DNA of 64,000 nucleotides from BRHc4a sp049323915 (GCA_049323915.1 JBMOPC010000049.1:36982-100981); one strand, 5' to 3'. Positions 51,905 to 59,922 are shown, numbered from the stretch's first letter. Notes: a model not told the origin generated them from the letters alone. Numbers and translations are program-made.

Positions 51905-52050
51905 AAGCTGTAAACAAAGTCCCGGCAACTGGAATTTAACATGTTTCGCTCACAGTCCCTGCAGATGAAACTGCCCCTTAATAAAAGCCCGTCTACATAG
52001 CCTCCTTCCTGTCCGCAAAATATACACCTGTGATAGAGCATTTCCGCCAT
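51844..52050 (-). CDS. csfB: Anti-sigma-G factor Gin (CsfB)-like
   Basis: A 68-residue protein with the Gin zinc-finger pattern CIFCGQEG (CxxC), then FICRDCERN (CxxC), followed by VYSFYIKGLKKIW. In Bacillus, Gin/CsfB inhibits sigma-G (and sigma-E) early in the forespore and lies upstream of xpaC-yaaN-yaaO-tmk. Here it is upstream of yaaO-tmk, supporting the call. ATG at 52050 with GGAGG 10 bases upstream. Confidence 0.85.
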   Translation of the reverse strand: MAEMLYHRCIFCGQEGGYVDGLLLRGSFICRDCERNMLNSSCRDFVYSFYIKGLKKIWRCAGTWPAAW

Positions 52051-52126
52051 ATGCGCCACTCCTCCATTACCGGAATAACTGGATATTTAAAAGTATTCCC
52101 GCAGTCGTTTGTTTGTTACATATTTT

Positions 52127-52224
52127 AAAGAGGCTGCCGCCCCTCGGACGTATCGCGTCCCCACCCCGCAATTAAGGGGGAACTCCCCCTTCTTAACCCT
52201 CTTGGGAAATTATTCACAGAACCC
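52127..52224. repeat. Interspersed repeat, full copy 3 (diverged, ends in a DnaA box)
   Basis: It aligns along its length with 14664-14772: AGGCTGCCGCCCC, GGACG ... CGTCC, CCCACCCCGC, GGGGG-aactc-CCCCC, and GGGAAATTATTCACAGAA. TTATTCACA at 52210-52218 fits the DnaA-box consensus. Confidence 0.7.
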
Positions 52225-52242
52225 CTAGCATAATTTACTATA

Positions 52243-52272
52243 AGAAAAGGCCGGGGGAAATATCCTCCGGCC
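52243..52272 (-). terminator. Minus-strand terminator
   Basis: Minus strand GGCCGGAGG-ATATTT-CCCCCGGCC followed by TTTTCTTATAG. It could end the long 3' region of the kor operon or a separate RNA from 52.4-52.75 kb. Confidence 0.7.
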
Positions 52273-52282
52273 CGGATAAAGT

Positions 52283-52332
52283 GGCCCCTCTGACAATACA
52301 CCATAAGGGTGTTGTCAGAGGGGCCTTTTTTT
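52283..52332 (+). terminator. Plus-strand terminator
   Basis: GGCCCCTCTGACAATAC ... GTGTTGTCAGAGGGGCC followed by TTTTTTT, a very stable stem of about 17 bp. The nearest plus-strand gene ends at 51904. Confidence 0.85.
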
Positions 52333-52352
52333 ATTATCTAGAAACTATGCTA

Positions 52353-52361
52353 TGTGGATAA
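52353..52361 (-). promoter_or_regulatory. DnaA-box sequence
   Basis: TGTGGATAA, i.e. TTATCCACA on the minus strand, beside AT-rich sequence; 135 bases from the box inside the repeat at 52210. Confidence 0.45.
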
Positions 52362-52380
52362 CTTTTTTTGTTTAACTTAA

Positions 52381-52735
52381 GACAGTCCGATTTTTTTGGT
52401 GGCTTCGGGGTCTCTTACGGGCCGGGAGGAGTGGTTTAATCCCGGCTGCATGGATCTTCGGCTGTAACAGTCTCTAAACTCGGTCACCAAAGGTCTGCCG
52501 ACCCTTTCGGGGGTTGGAGGCCAGAGGTTGGAGGTTAGAAAACTTGAAAGAAAATGACCTGAGAGCCATTTCTTTCTTAATCCGACTTCCAACTTCCAAC
52601 TTCCAACATCTAACTTCCAAATTCTTAGGCTCGGTCGTTAAGAGACTGTACCATCCTTCGATAAATTTCGCCCGGGCTCAAATCACTCCCCCCTCACGTG
52701 CATGTCGCAATGGGGTCGCTAATAGGCTACAGGAC
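52381..52735. other. Unidentified long-stem element hosting heptamer repeats
   Basis: Outer arms GGAGTGGTTTAATCCCGG (from 52429) and CCGGGCTCAAATCACTCC (to 52689) are complementary except at a few positions. Inner arms ACAGTCTCTAA and TTAAGAGACTGT are nearly perfect. Both flank a block of heptamer repeats (52510-52622). Local hairpin GCCGGGA ... TCCCGGC overlaps the outer arm. It resembles a structured RNA, but not RNase P, tmRNA, or SRP RNA. Confidence 0.45.
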
Positions 52736-52810
52736 AGCCCTAGTTGTAGGCTTCCAACTATTCTGTCTCCTGTCTACTGTCTCCTTGTCGCCTGCAGGGC
52801 GACTTTGTTC

Positions 52811-53092
52811 TTATTCTCCCTTTTTCTTGGCCACGCTTATGGCACAGTCGGGGCACACGGTCTGGCAAATTCCACAGGCGATGCACTCATCGTTTATTTC
52901 AACCGACGGTGTGCCGTACACTCCCAGCACCTCGGACCAGGACATGCATTTCTTGGGGCATTTCTGTATGCAAAGGCCGCATCCCTTGCACAGCCCGGGG
53001 AATATCGCCCAGAGTCCCTTTTCCACTTCAATGGACCTGGCCTTGAAATCCGGCATCTTGAGTTCGGCAGACTGTTCGGCAGTTTGCGTCAT
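52811..53092 (-). CDS. korD: 2-oxoacid:ferredoxin oxidoreductase, delta (ferredoxin) subunit
   Basis: A 93-residue 2[4Fe-4S] ferredoxin-like subunit with CKGCGLCIQKCP and CIACGICQTVCP. It passes electrons from the TPP site to ferredoxin. ATG at 53092 follows AGGGGGTGG. Last gene of the operon. Confidence 0.92.
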   Translation of the reverse strand: MTQTAEQSAELKMPDFKARSIEVEKGLWAIFPGLCKGCGLCIQKCPKKCMSWSEVLGVYGTPSVEINDECIACGICQTVCPDCAISVAKKKGE

Positions 53093-53105
53093 TTTCAGCC
53101 ACCCC

Positions 53106-53672
53106 CTACAATAAAGCGGCCACAAGTTCGGCGCCCCGGTCAATGGCCTTGAAGTTCAGCTCCCGGAGCTTGGGATTCTTCTCAAACTTGTAACCCAGTT
53201 TTTTCTCAATGGCGTCCTTGGCCCTTTCGGCCGTAACAACCTTTGTCGCCCTTACAACAGCCCCCATTATGATGACGTTGAACACCCGGGGATTGAGTTC
53301 CTCGTTGGCCACCTGCAGCGCAGGGATGGCCAGTACCTTTTGGGCATTGTCCGGTATGTCCTGCTGCGGCACCTCTATGCCGGCGTCGTAAACAAAAACC
53401 GTTTCCGGGCCCACGTACTGGCGGGTCCTGTAAATCGCCCGGTCGCTCAGGGCGATGACAATGTCAGCCGTAAGAAACTTGGGCGACCCGATGGGCTGGT
53501 CTCCTATTTGCAAGTAGGCGACAGAAACCCCGCCCCGCTGTTCCACGCCGAAATTGGGAATGTACAGGGCTTCCCGGCCTTCTTCATTGGCAGCCTCGGC
53601 GATAATCTCGGCCACCGACTGCACACCCTGGCCGCCCTCTCCGGCCAGAATGATTTTAACCGCCTTAGCCAT
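53106..53672 (-). CDS. korC: 2-oxoacid:ferredoxin oxidoreductase, gamma subunit
   Basis: A 188-residue gamma subunit with IILAGEGGQGVQSVAEIIAE at the N-terminus and NFGVEQRGGVSVAYLQIG. With the alpha, beta and delta subunits it forms a 2-oxoglutarate- or branched-chain-type oxidoreductase. Its start overlaps the beta stop by one base. Confidence 0.93.
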   Translation of the reverse strand: MAKAVKIILAGEGGQGVQSVAEIIAEAANEEGREALYIPNFGVEQRGGVSVAYLQIGDQPIGSPKFLTADIVIALSDRAIYRTRQYVGPETVFVYDAGIEVPQQDIPDNAQKVLAIPALQVANEELNPRVFNVIIMGAVVRATKVVTAERAKDAIEKKLGYKFEKNPKLRELNFKAIDRGAELVAALL

Positions 53673-54430
53673 TATTTTCCCTCCTCATGCCGGGATTCTG
53701 GCACTTTTATTTCTCCCACCTTGAAATATTTGGCCATATCCTTCTCCAGGAACTTCCATGTCTCCTCGGCGTTGGTGCGCCAGTTGGTGGGACAGGTGGA
53801 GAGCACCTCAACGAAGGAGAATCCGTTGCCGTTGATCTGGTTTTCCAGTGCTTTCTTGATATAGCCCTTCATCTGCTTGGCATTTGATACTGTTCCCCTG
53901 GCCACGTAGGCCCCCTGCTGGGTGATGGCGGCCACCATTTCCGGACCCTGGGTGGGATAGCCGGTCTTTTCGGCATCCCGCCCGTAGGGAGAGGTCTCGG
54001 TCTTTTGCCCCGGCATGGTGGTGGGGGCCATCTGGCCGCCTGTCATCCCGTACTGGGTGTTGTTCACCAGTATAACCGTTATTTTTTCATTCCTTGCCGC
54101 CGCGTTGACCAGGTGCTGGGAGCCGATGGCGTACCCTCCGCCGTCTCCCATGTAGGCGATGCCGATAAGATCGGGGTTTGCCCTCTTTATGCCGGTAATT
54201 ACCGGAGTGGTCCTCCCGTGGTGCGTCTGAATGGAATCAATGTTGAAAAAGTCCCAGGAAAGGAGTGAGCACCCTATATCGCAGCCGTATACCGCCCTGT
54301 CCTGGATGCCCAGTTCGTCGATGGCTTCTCCCAGAGCCTTTAAAACCAGGCCGTGACCGCATCCTGGACAGAATTTATGCGGTTTTGTATCGACTCGCCA
54401 GCTTTTGGGCATGGCTATCTGCACAGACAT
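53672..54430 (-). CDS. korB: 2-oxoacid:ferredoxin oxidoreductase, beta (TPP) subunit
   Basis: A 252-residue TPP-binding subunit. CPGCGHGLVLKALG near 22, GCDIGCSLLSWDFF, and the TPP motif MGDGGGYAIGSQHLVNAAARNEK are visible. Good ribosome site (AAAGGAGG). Separated from korA by 152 bases with a hairpin, so regulation between the two is possible. Confidence 0.94.
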   Translation of the reverse strand: MSVQIAMPKSWRVDTKPHKFCPGCGHGLVLKALGEAIDELGIQDRAVYGCDIGCSLLSWDFFNIDSIQTHHGRTTPVITGIKRANPDLIGIAYMGDGGGYAIGSQHLVNAAARNEKITVILVNNTQYGMTGGQMAPTTMPGQKTETSPYGRDAEKTGYPTQGPEMVAAITQQGAYVARGTVSNAKQMKGYIKKALENQINGNGFSFVEVLSTCPTNWRTNAEETWKFLEKDMAKYFKVGEIKVPESRHEEGK

Positions 54431-54581
54431 TATGAAAGCCTCCTTTCAATCTCTCGCAAAAGGGCCGTTTTTTAAACGGTAAGCAAGGCCCTTTCATTCA
54501 ACCAGCAAATCTCTTCTTGCAAAACATATGCAACATCAGTCCGGCCATCCGGCCGTTCTCTTTATATAAGCCTGTGAGGCT

Positions 54582-55670
54582 TTAACCAAGTATCGCCCTT
54601 GCCTTTAACGCCACTTCCTCTGCGGTTATGCCGACCCCTGGCCTGAAGAAGGGTATTACCTCGGCGCGGCAGCCGTATATAGCATCTTTGACCAGACGGG
54701 CCAGCTGACCCACGGATGATTCGGCCACCAGCAGGGCCTTGGCCTTGTTGGCCACTTCCCTCAGCTCCTTCTCGGCCATCGGGCGCAGTGTAATGGGACG
54801 GAAATAGCCCACCTTCACTCCTGCTTCCCTCAGCTCCTTGACGGCCTCTTTAACCGCCCTGGATACTACGCCGTGGGATACAACCACCAGGTCGGACTCG
54901 TCGGCCGCCAGGCTGTCGTATTCGGCCACAAAGGGCGCCATGGCGTTAAAATCCTTTTGCAGGCTTTCCACTACCTCAAAAAGCTCTTCTTCCACGTTGT
55001 AGGTGTTGCGGTACTGCGCGGGGAGCCTGTCTATTCCCGGAACCCCGGGCTTGCCGACGTAGGCTTCCGGGGAAACCATCTCAATGCCCCTGGCCTCGGG
55101 GTCGTACATTACTAGTGATTCCCTCATCTTGGCCTGGTAACCGTCTCCCAGTATAAAGGTGGGGAAGCGGTATTTCCAGGCGGCGTTGAAAGCCTTGATG
55201 GTATAGTCGTACAGTTCCTGGTGATTGGAGGTGGAATAAACAATGCGGAAACCTTCCCCGTTGCCGCCGATGGTGGTCATGGTGACCTCCTGCTGGGAGT
55301 AAATAACCGTGGCGGTTGACGGACCGCCCCGCTGCATGACTACAACCACTGTGGGAAGCCTCATGGCCTCGGCCATGGAAACAGGCTCCTGCATCAGGGT
55401 GTTTCCCGGACCGGCTGTGGCGGTAAAGGACTTTCTGCCCGCGAGAACTCCGCCCACCGTGGTGAATCCGGCCGACAGCTCGTCCTCCGTCTGCAGGAAC
55501 TCTTTTCCGTACTTGGGAGCCATCCTGGTCCAGTAATGCATGATCTCGTTCTGGGGGGTGATGGGATAGCCGTACATAATGTCGGCGTTCGCCATAACCG
55601 CGGCATAGGCCACTACTTCGTTGCCGGTCATGAAGAACCGCTTTTCCCCCTTAATCGGTTTTTCTGGCAT
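54582..55670 (-). CDS. korA: 2-oxoacid:ferredoxin oxidoreductase, alpha subunit
   Basis: A 362-residue alpha subunit: GNEVVAYAAVMANADIMYGY, PITPQNEIMHYW, TATAGPGNTLMQEPVSMAEA, and a C-terminal transketolase-type domain II (LVVVSHGVVSRAV). Catalyses CoA-dependent oxidation or reverse carboxylation of a 2-oxoacid, most likely 2-oxoglutarate; VorB-type substrate preference cannot be excluded. It follows the ParA-like ATPase gene. Confidence 0.93.
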   Translation of the reverse strand: MPEKPIKGEKRFFMTGNEVVAYAAVMANADIMYGYPITPQNEIMHYWTRMAPKYGKEFLQTEDELSAGFTTVGGVLAGRKSFTATAGPGNTLMQEPVSMAEAMRLPTVVVVMQRGGPSTATVIYSQQEVTMTTIGGNGEGFRIVYSTSNHQELYDYTIKAFNAAWKYRFPTFILGDGYQAKMRESLVMYDPEARGIEMVSPEAYVGKPGVPGIDRLPAQYRNTYNVEEELFEVVESLQKDFNAMAPFVAEYDSLAADESDLVVVSHGVVSRAVKEAVKELREAGVKVGYFRPITLRPMAEKELREVANKAKALLVAESSVGQLARLVKDAIYGCRAEVIPFFRPGVGITAEEVALKARAILG

Positions 55671-55726
55671 ATTTCAGGTACACCTCCTAAATCTGTTTAG
55701 CTTATAAGTATTTCTTTCCCAATCTT

Positions 55727-56404
55727 TTACCAAAGCGTGTGCGGCATATAGCGCTTAATCGGCCACACCGGATTACCCACGCAATCTTCAGGCCCGATGT
55801 CCACCGCCACTTTTTCCACCGCTGTGGTGGCCAGCACCGCCATTCCCAGCAGCCTGGCCGCTTCGCTCACGGCCGCGGCCCCTTCCTGGACTATTTCGGC
55901 GGTGGTTTCATCGCCCAGATGAGTATTGTTAAGCAATATGTCGACATTGCCCAGTTCCCTTACATACTCGACAATGTCCTCCACCGTGCCGGTCATGGGC
56001 CGCGATGTGTTTATCACGGCCACCACCTTTAAGTCGGGGTCATCCCGGGCGCCTTCCAATAAGTTCAGGGTACGGGATCCGCCGACGCCGTAGCCGATAT
56101 CCAGTATTATGTCGCCCGGACGCTTAAGCGCCCAGCGATTCTCGGCCCTGATCACATTGCCGGTTTCGCCAAGGCCCACCATATCCCTGGTCTCCCAGGC
56201 CAGGACCTGTATGCCCTCGTCAGAAAGCTTCTTTTTTATGGGCCGCAGGGTATAGCACGGCTCCACAATGTCAAGGTCCACCAGAGTGACGGCCCTCCCC
56301 ATGCGGGAGATCGTCAGAGCCCTGTTAACGGCCACCTCGCTTTTGCCGCTGGCATATTCTCCTACATATGCTTCCACTATACGGCTAGAAATATTAAACC
56401 TCAC
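55727..56404 (-). CDS. ParA/MinD-like P-loop ATPase linked to the kor operon
   Basis: A 225-residue protein with a deviant P-loop GEYASGKSEVAVNRAL (near residue 16), DLDIVEPCYTLRPIKK (switch I-like), DIILDIGYGVGGSRTL (switch II) and VVAVINTSRP, placing it in the SIMIBI NTPase class (MinD/CooC/NifH relatives). The P-loop lacks the signature first lysine of ParA/MinD. Stands directly upstream of korA in the same orientation. A metal-cluster or subunit-maturation role would fit but is inference. Start uncertain (GTG at 56404). Confidence 0.7.
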   Translation of the reverse strand: MRFNISSRIVEAYVGEYASGKSEVAVNRALTISRMGRAVTLVDLDIVEPCYTLRPIKKKLSDEGIQVLAWETRDMVGLGETGNVIRAENRWALKRPGDIILDIGYGVGGSRTLNLLEGARDDPDLKVVAVINTSRPMTGTVEDIVEYVRELGNVDILLNNTHLGDETTAEIVQEGAAAVSEAARLLGMAVLATTAVEKVAVDIGPEDCVGNPVWPIKRYMPHTLW

Positions 56405-56662
56405 CCCCTGTTTTTTGTCCAGGCAGATATTGACATTCTAATTTTTTTATTTTATTCTTAGAATTTTAAAAATTTTCCCCCACATAAACAAAACCGGGCG
56501 CAATGCACATGCAACCCGTTTTGTAAAAAAACACTATAATAAGTATATTGCAAAAATAAAAAATGTCAATAAACCGCATTGTTGTTTGAATATTTAGCAT
56601 TCAGCCTGGCAAAAGCGAAAATGAGGCCATGGACTTTCCTCTCTAACACCAATAACCGAATG

Positions 56663-56932
56663 TTATACTTGGACAAAAAAATAATTTAGCACTACCAGAA
56701 GAATAGCCCCGGGTATGTTCAGCGCCCCCACCGTGAGAATGGTGGCCGGGTTGACGGCTATGCGCATGCCGAACTGGGCCAGTATCACATTGGCCAGCAG
56801 TATGATCAGAATGCCGGCAGCCGCGCATGTAATAAGCCGGATCAGTATTTTTACAGGCTTCACCATGAACACCGCCGCCACCACCAGCAGAAAAACACCC
56901 ATCAGCGCCGCCAGGACGAATTTCCATTCCAC
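56663..56932 (-). CDS. bofA: SigmaK-processing inhibitor BofA
   Basis: An 89-residue membrane protein with two to three hydrophobic segments (about 4-22, 30-50 and 65-88). The C-terminal part NPATILTVGALNIPGAILLVVLNYF is the BofA signature block. It inhibits the SpoIVFB protease until forespore signalling. GTG at 56932 follows GGGTGA; TTG at 56938 is possible. Lies by recR-ybaB-dnaX as in Bacillus. Confidence 0.92.
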   Translation of the reverse strand: MEWKFVLAALMGVFLLVVAAVFMVKPVKILIRLITCAAAGILIILLANVILAQFGMRIAVNPATILTVGALNIPGAILLVVLNYFFVQV

Positions 56933-57027
56933 CGTCAATCACCCTTTCTGCACATGCCTGTTAATTGATTATGCGGGTTGATGGAATATTATTCCTCTAA
57001 AACAGGAAACAATGCATGAAAGAATTT

Positions 57028-57061
57028 GACCCCACCTATAAGCATTAAGTCAGGTGGGGTC
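57028..57061. terminator. Terminator between recR and bofA
   Basis: GACCCCACCT ... AGGTGGGGTC, T-rich on both sides. Confidence 0.7.
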
Positions 57062-57088
57062 TTTATTGTGTCATGCGCAAAGGCCCTG

Positions 57089-57688
57089 TCAGCCCAACTC
57101 CTGCCGGCCCTCCAGCGCCTTCGAGAGGGTCATTTCATCGGCGTACTCCAGGCTGGCTCCCACCGGCAGGCCGTGGGCTATCCTGGTGACCTTTATCCCG
57201 GACGGCTTGATAAGCTTAGCCAGGTAAAGCGCTGTGGCATCCCCCTCCACGTTGGGATTGGTGGCTATAATGACCTCCCTCACATCGCTTGCGGCAAGCC
57301 TCTCCAGCAGTTCCCGGACGGCAAGATCCCCGGGCCCCACCCCGGCCATGGGTGATATTGCCCCGTGCAGCACGTGATAGCGCCCCTTAAAACCCCTGGA
57401 CTTTTCCATGGCGATTACATCCCTGGGCTGTTCCACCACGCACAGCATCTCGTCGTTCCTTCTGGGATCGCCGCATATCGCGCACGGGTCGCGGTCGGTA
57501 AGGTCGCAGCACCGGGAGCAGCGGCGAATATTCTCCCTGGCGTCCAGAAGGGCCCTGGAAAGGTTCCGGGCTATCTCGGGCGGTGCGTTCAAAACATAAA
57601 AGGCCAGACGCTGGGCGGTTTTCGGCCCTATTCCCGGCAGCCTGGCAAATTCATCAATCAGTCGGGCTATGGGCCCGGGAGCGCTCAT
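57089..57688 (-). CDS. recR: Recombination protein RecR
   Basis: A 199-residue RecR with an N-terminal HhH (LPGIGPKTAQRLAF), a zinc finger (CSRCCDLTDRDPCAIC), and a Toprim domain (CVVEQPRDV; ATNPNVEGDATALY). Acts with RecF/RecO in gap repair. ATG with GAGAGG upstream. Order dnaX-ybaB-recR-bofA is conserved. Confidence 0.97.
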   Translation of the reverse strand: MSAPGPIARLIDEFARLPGIGPKTAQRLAFYVLNAPPEIARNLSRALLDARENIRRCSRCCDLTDRDPCAICGDPRRNDEMLCVVEQPRDVIAMEKSRGFKGRYHVLHGAISPMAGVGPGDLAVRELLERLAASDVREVIIATNPNVEGDATALYLAKLIKPSGIKVTRIAHGLPVGASLEYADEMTLSKALEGRQELG

Positions 57689-57746
57689 TCAATCCTCTCC
57701 CCAGCAAGATAATGACGTTAAAACCTACAACCAATAACCAGTTCCC

Positions 57747-58064
57747 TTAAAACAGTCCTGGTATGTTCATCCCCCCCGTAACCTTCCCCATCTCCCTGGA
57801 CACCATCTCCTGGGCCTGCTTTATGGCGCCGTTTACCGCTGTAAGTATAAGGTCCTGCAGCATTTCAACGTCTTCGGGGTCCACCGCTTCAGGCTTTATT
57901 TCAATGGACACCACTTCCATTTTCCCGTTGGCAACGGCCTTCACCACGCCACCCCCGGCCGTGCTTTCCACCGTGCGGCTGCCCAGCTCCTCCTGAAGCT
58001 TGGCCATATCCGCCTGCATTTTTTGAACCTGTTTCATCATTTTCTGCATGTTGCCGCCAAACAT
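57747..58064 (-). CDS. ybaB: YbaB/EbfC nucleoid-associated protein
   Basis: A 105-residue YbaB/EbfC protein: an N-terminal helical segment rich in Met/Gln/Lys (MQKMMKQVQKMQADMAKLQE) and the core GGGVVKAVANGKMEVVSIEI. Binds DNA non-specifically; sits between dnaX and recR almost universally. ATG with GGGAGG upstream. Confidence 0.95.
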   Translation of the reverse strand: MFGGNMQKMMKQVQKMQADMAKLQEELGSRTVESTAGGGVVKAVANGKMEVVSIEIKPEAVDPEDVEMLQDLILTAVNGAIKQAQEMVSREMGKVTGGMNIPGLF

Positions 58065-58125
58065 AAATGATTACCTCCCGTATCTTTAAATATACCCTGA
58101 AATTAGCATATTACTATTCTACATT

Positions 58126-59922
58126 TTATGAATCAAACTGAAAATCTTCCCCGGAAACTTCTTCCCCCTCGCCAAAAAGGGCCTCAACGTCATCCGGGCG
58201 CACTGTTTTCCCGGGAGGTCCGGCTTTCCTGGCCGGTTTGCCGTCGGCCTCCACCAGTCGGACCCGGAGATCCTCCCTGCATACCGATTTTATAAGATCG
58301 GACAGCTCCTTGCGGTTTATTTCCGATTCCAGTATCCTCACAGCCAGGGGGGTATATGGGTCGGACCTGGGAAATGCGATGGTGAGGGTGTTCCCCTCAA
58401 CTTCAAGGGGCCATCCCTTGCCCTGGGTAAGGTGGGTTGCTATGTTTGGATACACCCTGCGGGCGGTTTCTAGAATATCATTCCACCTGGAATCTATTTT
58501 CTTCAGCGCCTCACCGGCGGGCGGGGAAATTTTATCCGGCGCGGCAGCAGTTTTGGTATCAGGCGCAGCTTCCGCAGCTTTTACAGGTGGGGTGGCCGCC
58601 GGCGGCAGCTTCTGAGTGCTGACGGGACGGCTTTTTTCCCGCAGCGGCTCTGTGGGCCGGGCCTCCTTCCGCCTGGCCGGAGCCTTTTCAGCGGCCCCGC
58701 CTGCCGCCGGAAGATGATCCTTTCCCACAGTCCCTGATGGCCGGTAATCAACAGAATCTTCCTCCGTCCTTTCGGGCTGGGCATTACAGAACTTTCCGGC
58801 CACTTTTGCCATCAGTCCCTCCAGCTCCCTTACCCTTGCCGCAAGCTCCCGGACCCGGTCAGAGCCGTCGGGGGCTCCCCCTCCGGCCATTGTCCCGGCC
58901 GCCCGGACCAGGGCCACTTCCAGCAATATGCGGGGCTGGCTGCTCCACCGCATTTCCTGATCGGCCCTGGCCAGGCCGGCTATAACGCGGGAAAGCCGGT
59001 CAACCTCCAGGTCCCCCGGCTCCGTTGGTTTCATCTTATCCAGCATACGCCTCCGGAGGCAGGCATTCAGGTCCCTGATGAATATGCGCAGGTCCTTGCC
59101 CTGATCGGATATTTTTGCGATTATTTCCAGAACTTCTCCCGCCCGGCCCCCAGCCAGGCCTGAGACCACTCCATTTAACATGTCCTCCCTGACAGTCCCC
59201 AGTATGCCGTGTATTTCGTCCGGCCCCACCCTGTTGGCCCCGTAAGCCGCGGCCTGGTCCAAAATGCCCAGGGCGTCCCTCATCCCTCCCTCGGCCGCCC
59301 TCACTATCAGCTCCACCGCCGCCCGGTCTATTTCTATTCCCGCTCCTTCGGCCACCTCCCTGATGCGGCCGGCCATTTCCCGCTCCCCTATACGATGGAA
59401 GTCAAATCTCTGGCAGCGGGAAAGTATGGTAAGGGGCACCCTGTGCGGCTCGGTGGTGGCCAGTATGAACATGGCATGGCCCGGAGGCTCCTCCAGCGTC
59501 TTTAAAAGTGCGTTGAAGGCCTCGTTGGTAAGCATGTGCACCTCGTCTATAATAAAAACCCTGAATCTTCCTGCGGAAGGGGTGAACCTCACCTTTTCCC
59601 TGAGGTCCCTTACCTCGTCGATCCCGCGGTTTGAAGCGGCGTCAATCTCGGTAACATCCATCGATGTGCCGGACTCGATATCCCGGCACGGATCGCAGCT
59701 CCCGCACGGGTTTCCCTCTTCGGGCCGCCTGCAGTTGGCCGCCCTGGCCAGTATCTTGGCGATGCTTGTTTTGCCAGTCCCCCTGGGGCCGCAAAAAAGA
59801 TAGGCGTGAGACAGCCTCCCCCCCATGAGGGCGTTTGAAAGCGTTCGCACAATATGTTCCTGCCCCACCACTTCCCTGAATGTCCGGGGCCGCCATTCCC
59901 TGTACAGGGCCATGTATGTCAT
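58126..59922 (-). CDS. dnaX: DNA polymerase III gamma/tau subunit
   Basis: A 598-residue DnaX with AAA+ core: FREVVGQEHIVRTL, P-loop FCGPRGTGKTSIAKI, the zinc module CRRPEEGNPCGSCDPC, FIIDEVHMLTNEA and LSRCQRFDFHRI. A Pro/Ala-rich linker and a C-terminal tau-type domain follow. ATG at 59922 has GGGGGGTG upstream; the longer open frame before it is not used. No slippery-site frameshift is evident. Confidence 0.96.
   Translation of the reverse strand: MTYMALYREWRPRTFREVVGQEHIVRTLSNALMGGRLSHAYLFCGPRGTGKTSIAKILARAANCRRPEEGNPCGSCDPCRDIESGTSMDVTEIDAASNRGIDEVRDLREKVRFTPSAGRFRVFIIDEVHMLTNEAFNALLKTLEEPPGHAMFILATTEPHRVPLTILSRCQRFDFHRIGEREMAGRIREVAEGAGIEIDRAAVELIVRAAEGGMRDALGILDQAAAYGANRVGPDEIHGILGTVREDMLNGVVSGLAGGRAGEVLEIIAKISDQGKDLRIFIRDLNACLRRRMLDKMKPTEPGDLEVDRLSRVIAGLARADQEMRWSSQPRILLEVALVRAAGTMAGGGAPDGSDRVRELAARVRELEGLMAKVAGKFCNAQPERTEEDSVDYRPSGTVGKDHLPAAGGAAEKAPARRKEARPTEPLREKSRPVSTQKLPPAATPPVKAAEAAPDTKTAAAPDKISPPAGEALKKIDSRWNDILETARRVYPNIATHLTQGKGWPLEVEGNTLTIAFPRSDPYTPLAVRILESEINRKELSDLIKSVCREDLRVRLVEADGKPARKAGPPGKTVRPDDVEALFGEGEEVSGEDFQFDS

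Noticed and set aside
52510..52622. CRISPR array
   Set aside because: Repeat units are only 7 bases, degenerate, without spacers, and no cas genes are in the window.
52381..52735. RNase P RNA, tmRNA or 6S RNA
   Set aside because: Heptamer repeats inside RNase P RNA are known from cyanobacteria, so this was tested by eye, but the conserved GAGGAAAGTCC and ACAGAA-type blocks are absent; there is no tmRNA tag frame; 6S could not be shown without a model search.
58126..59922. Programmed frameshift in dnaX giving a separate gamma form
   Set aside because: No A-run slippery heptamer with a suitable hairpin was recognised; the gene reads through as one tau-length frame.
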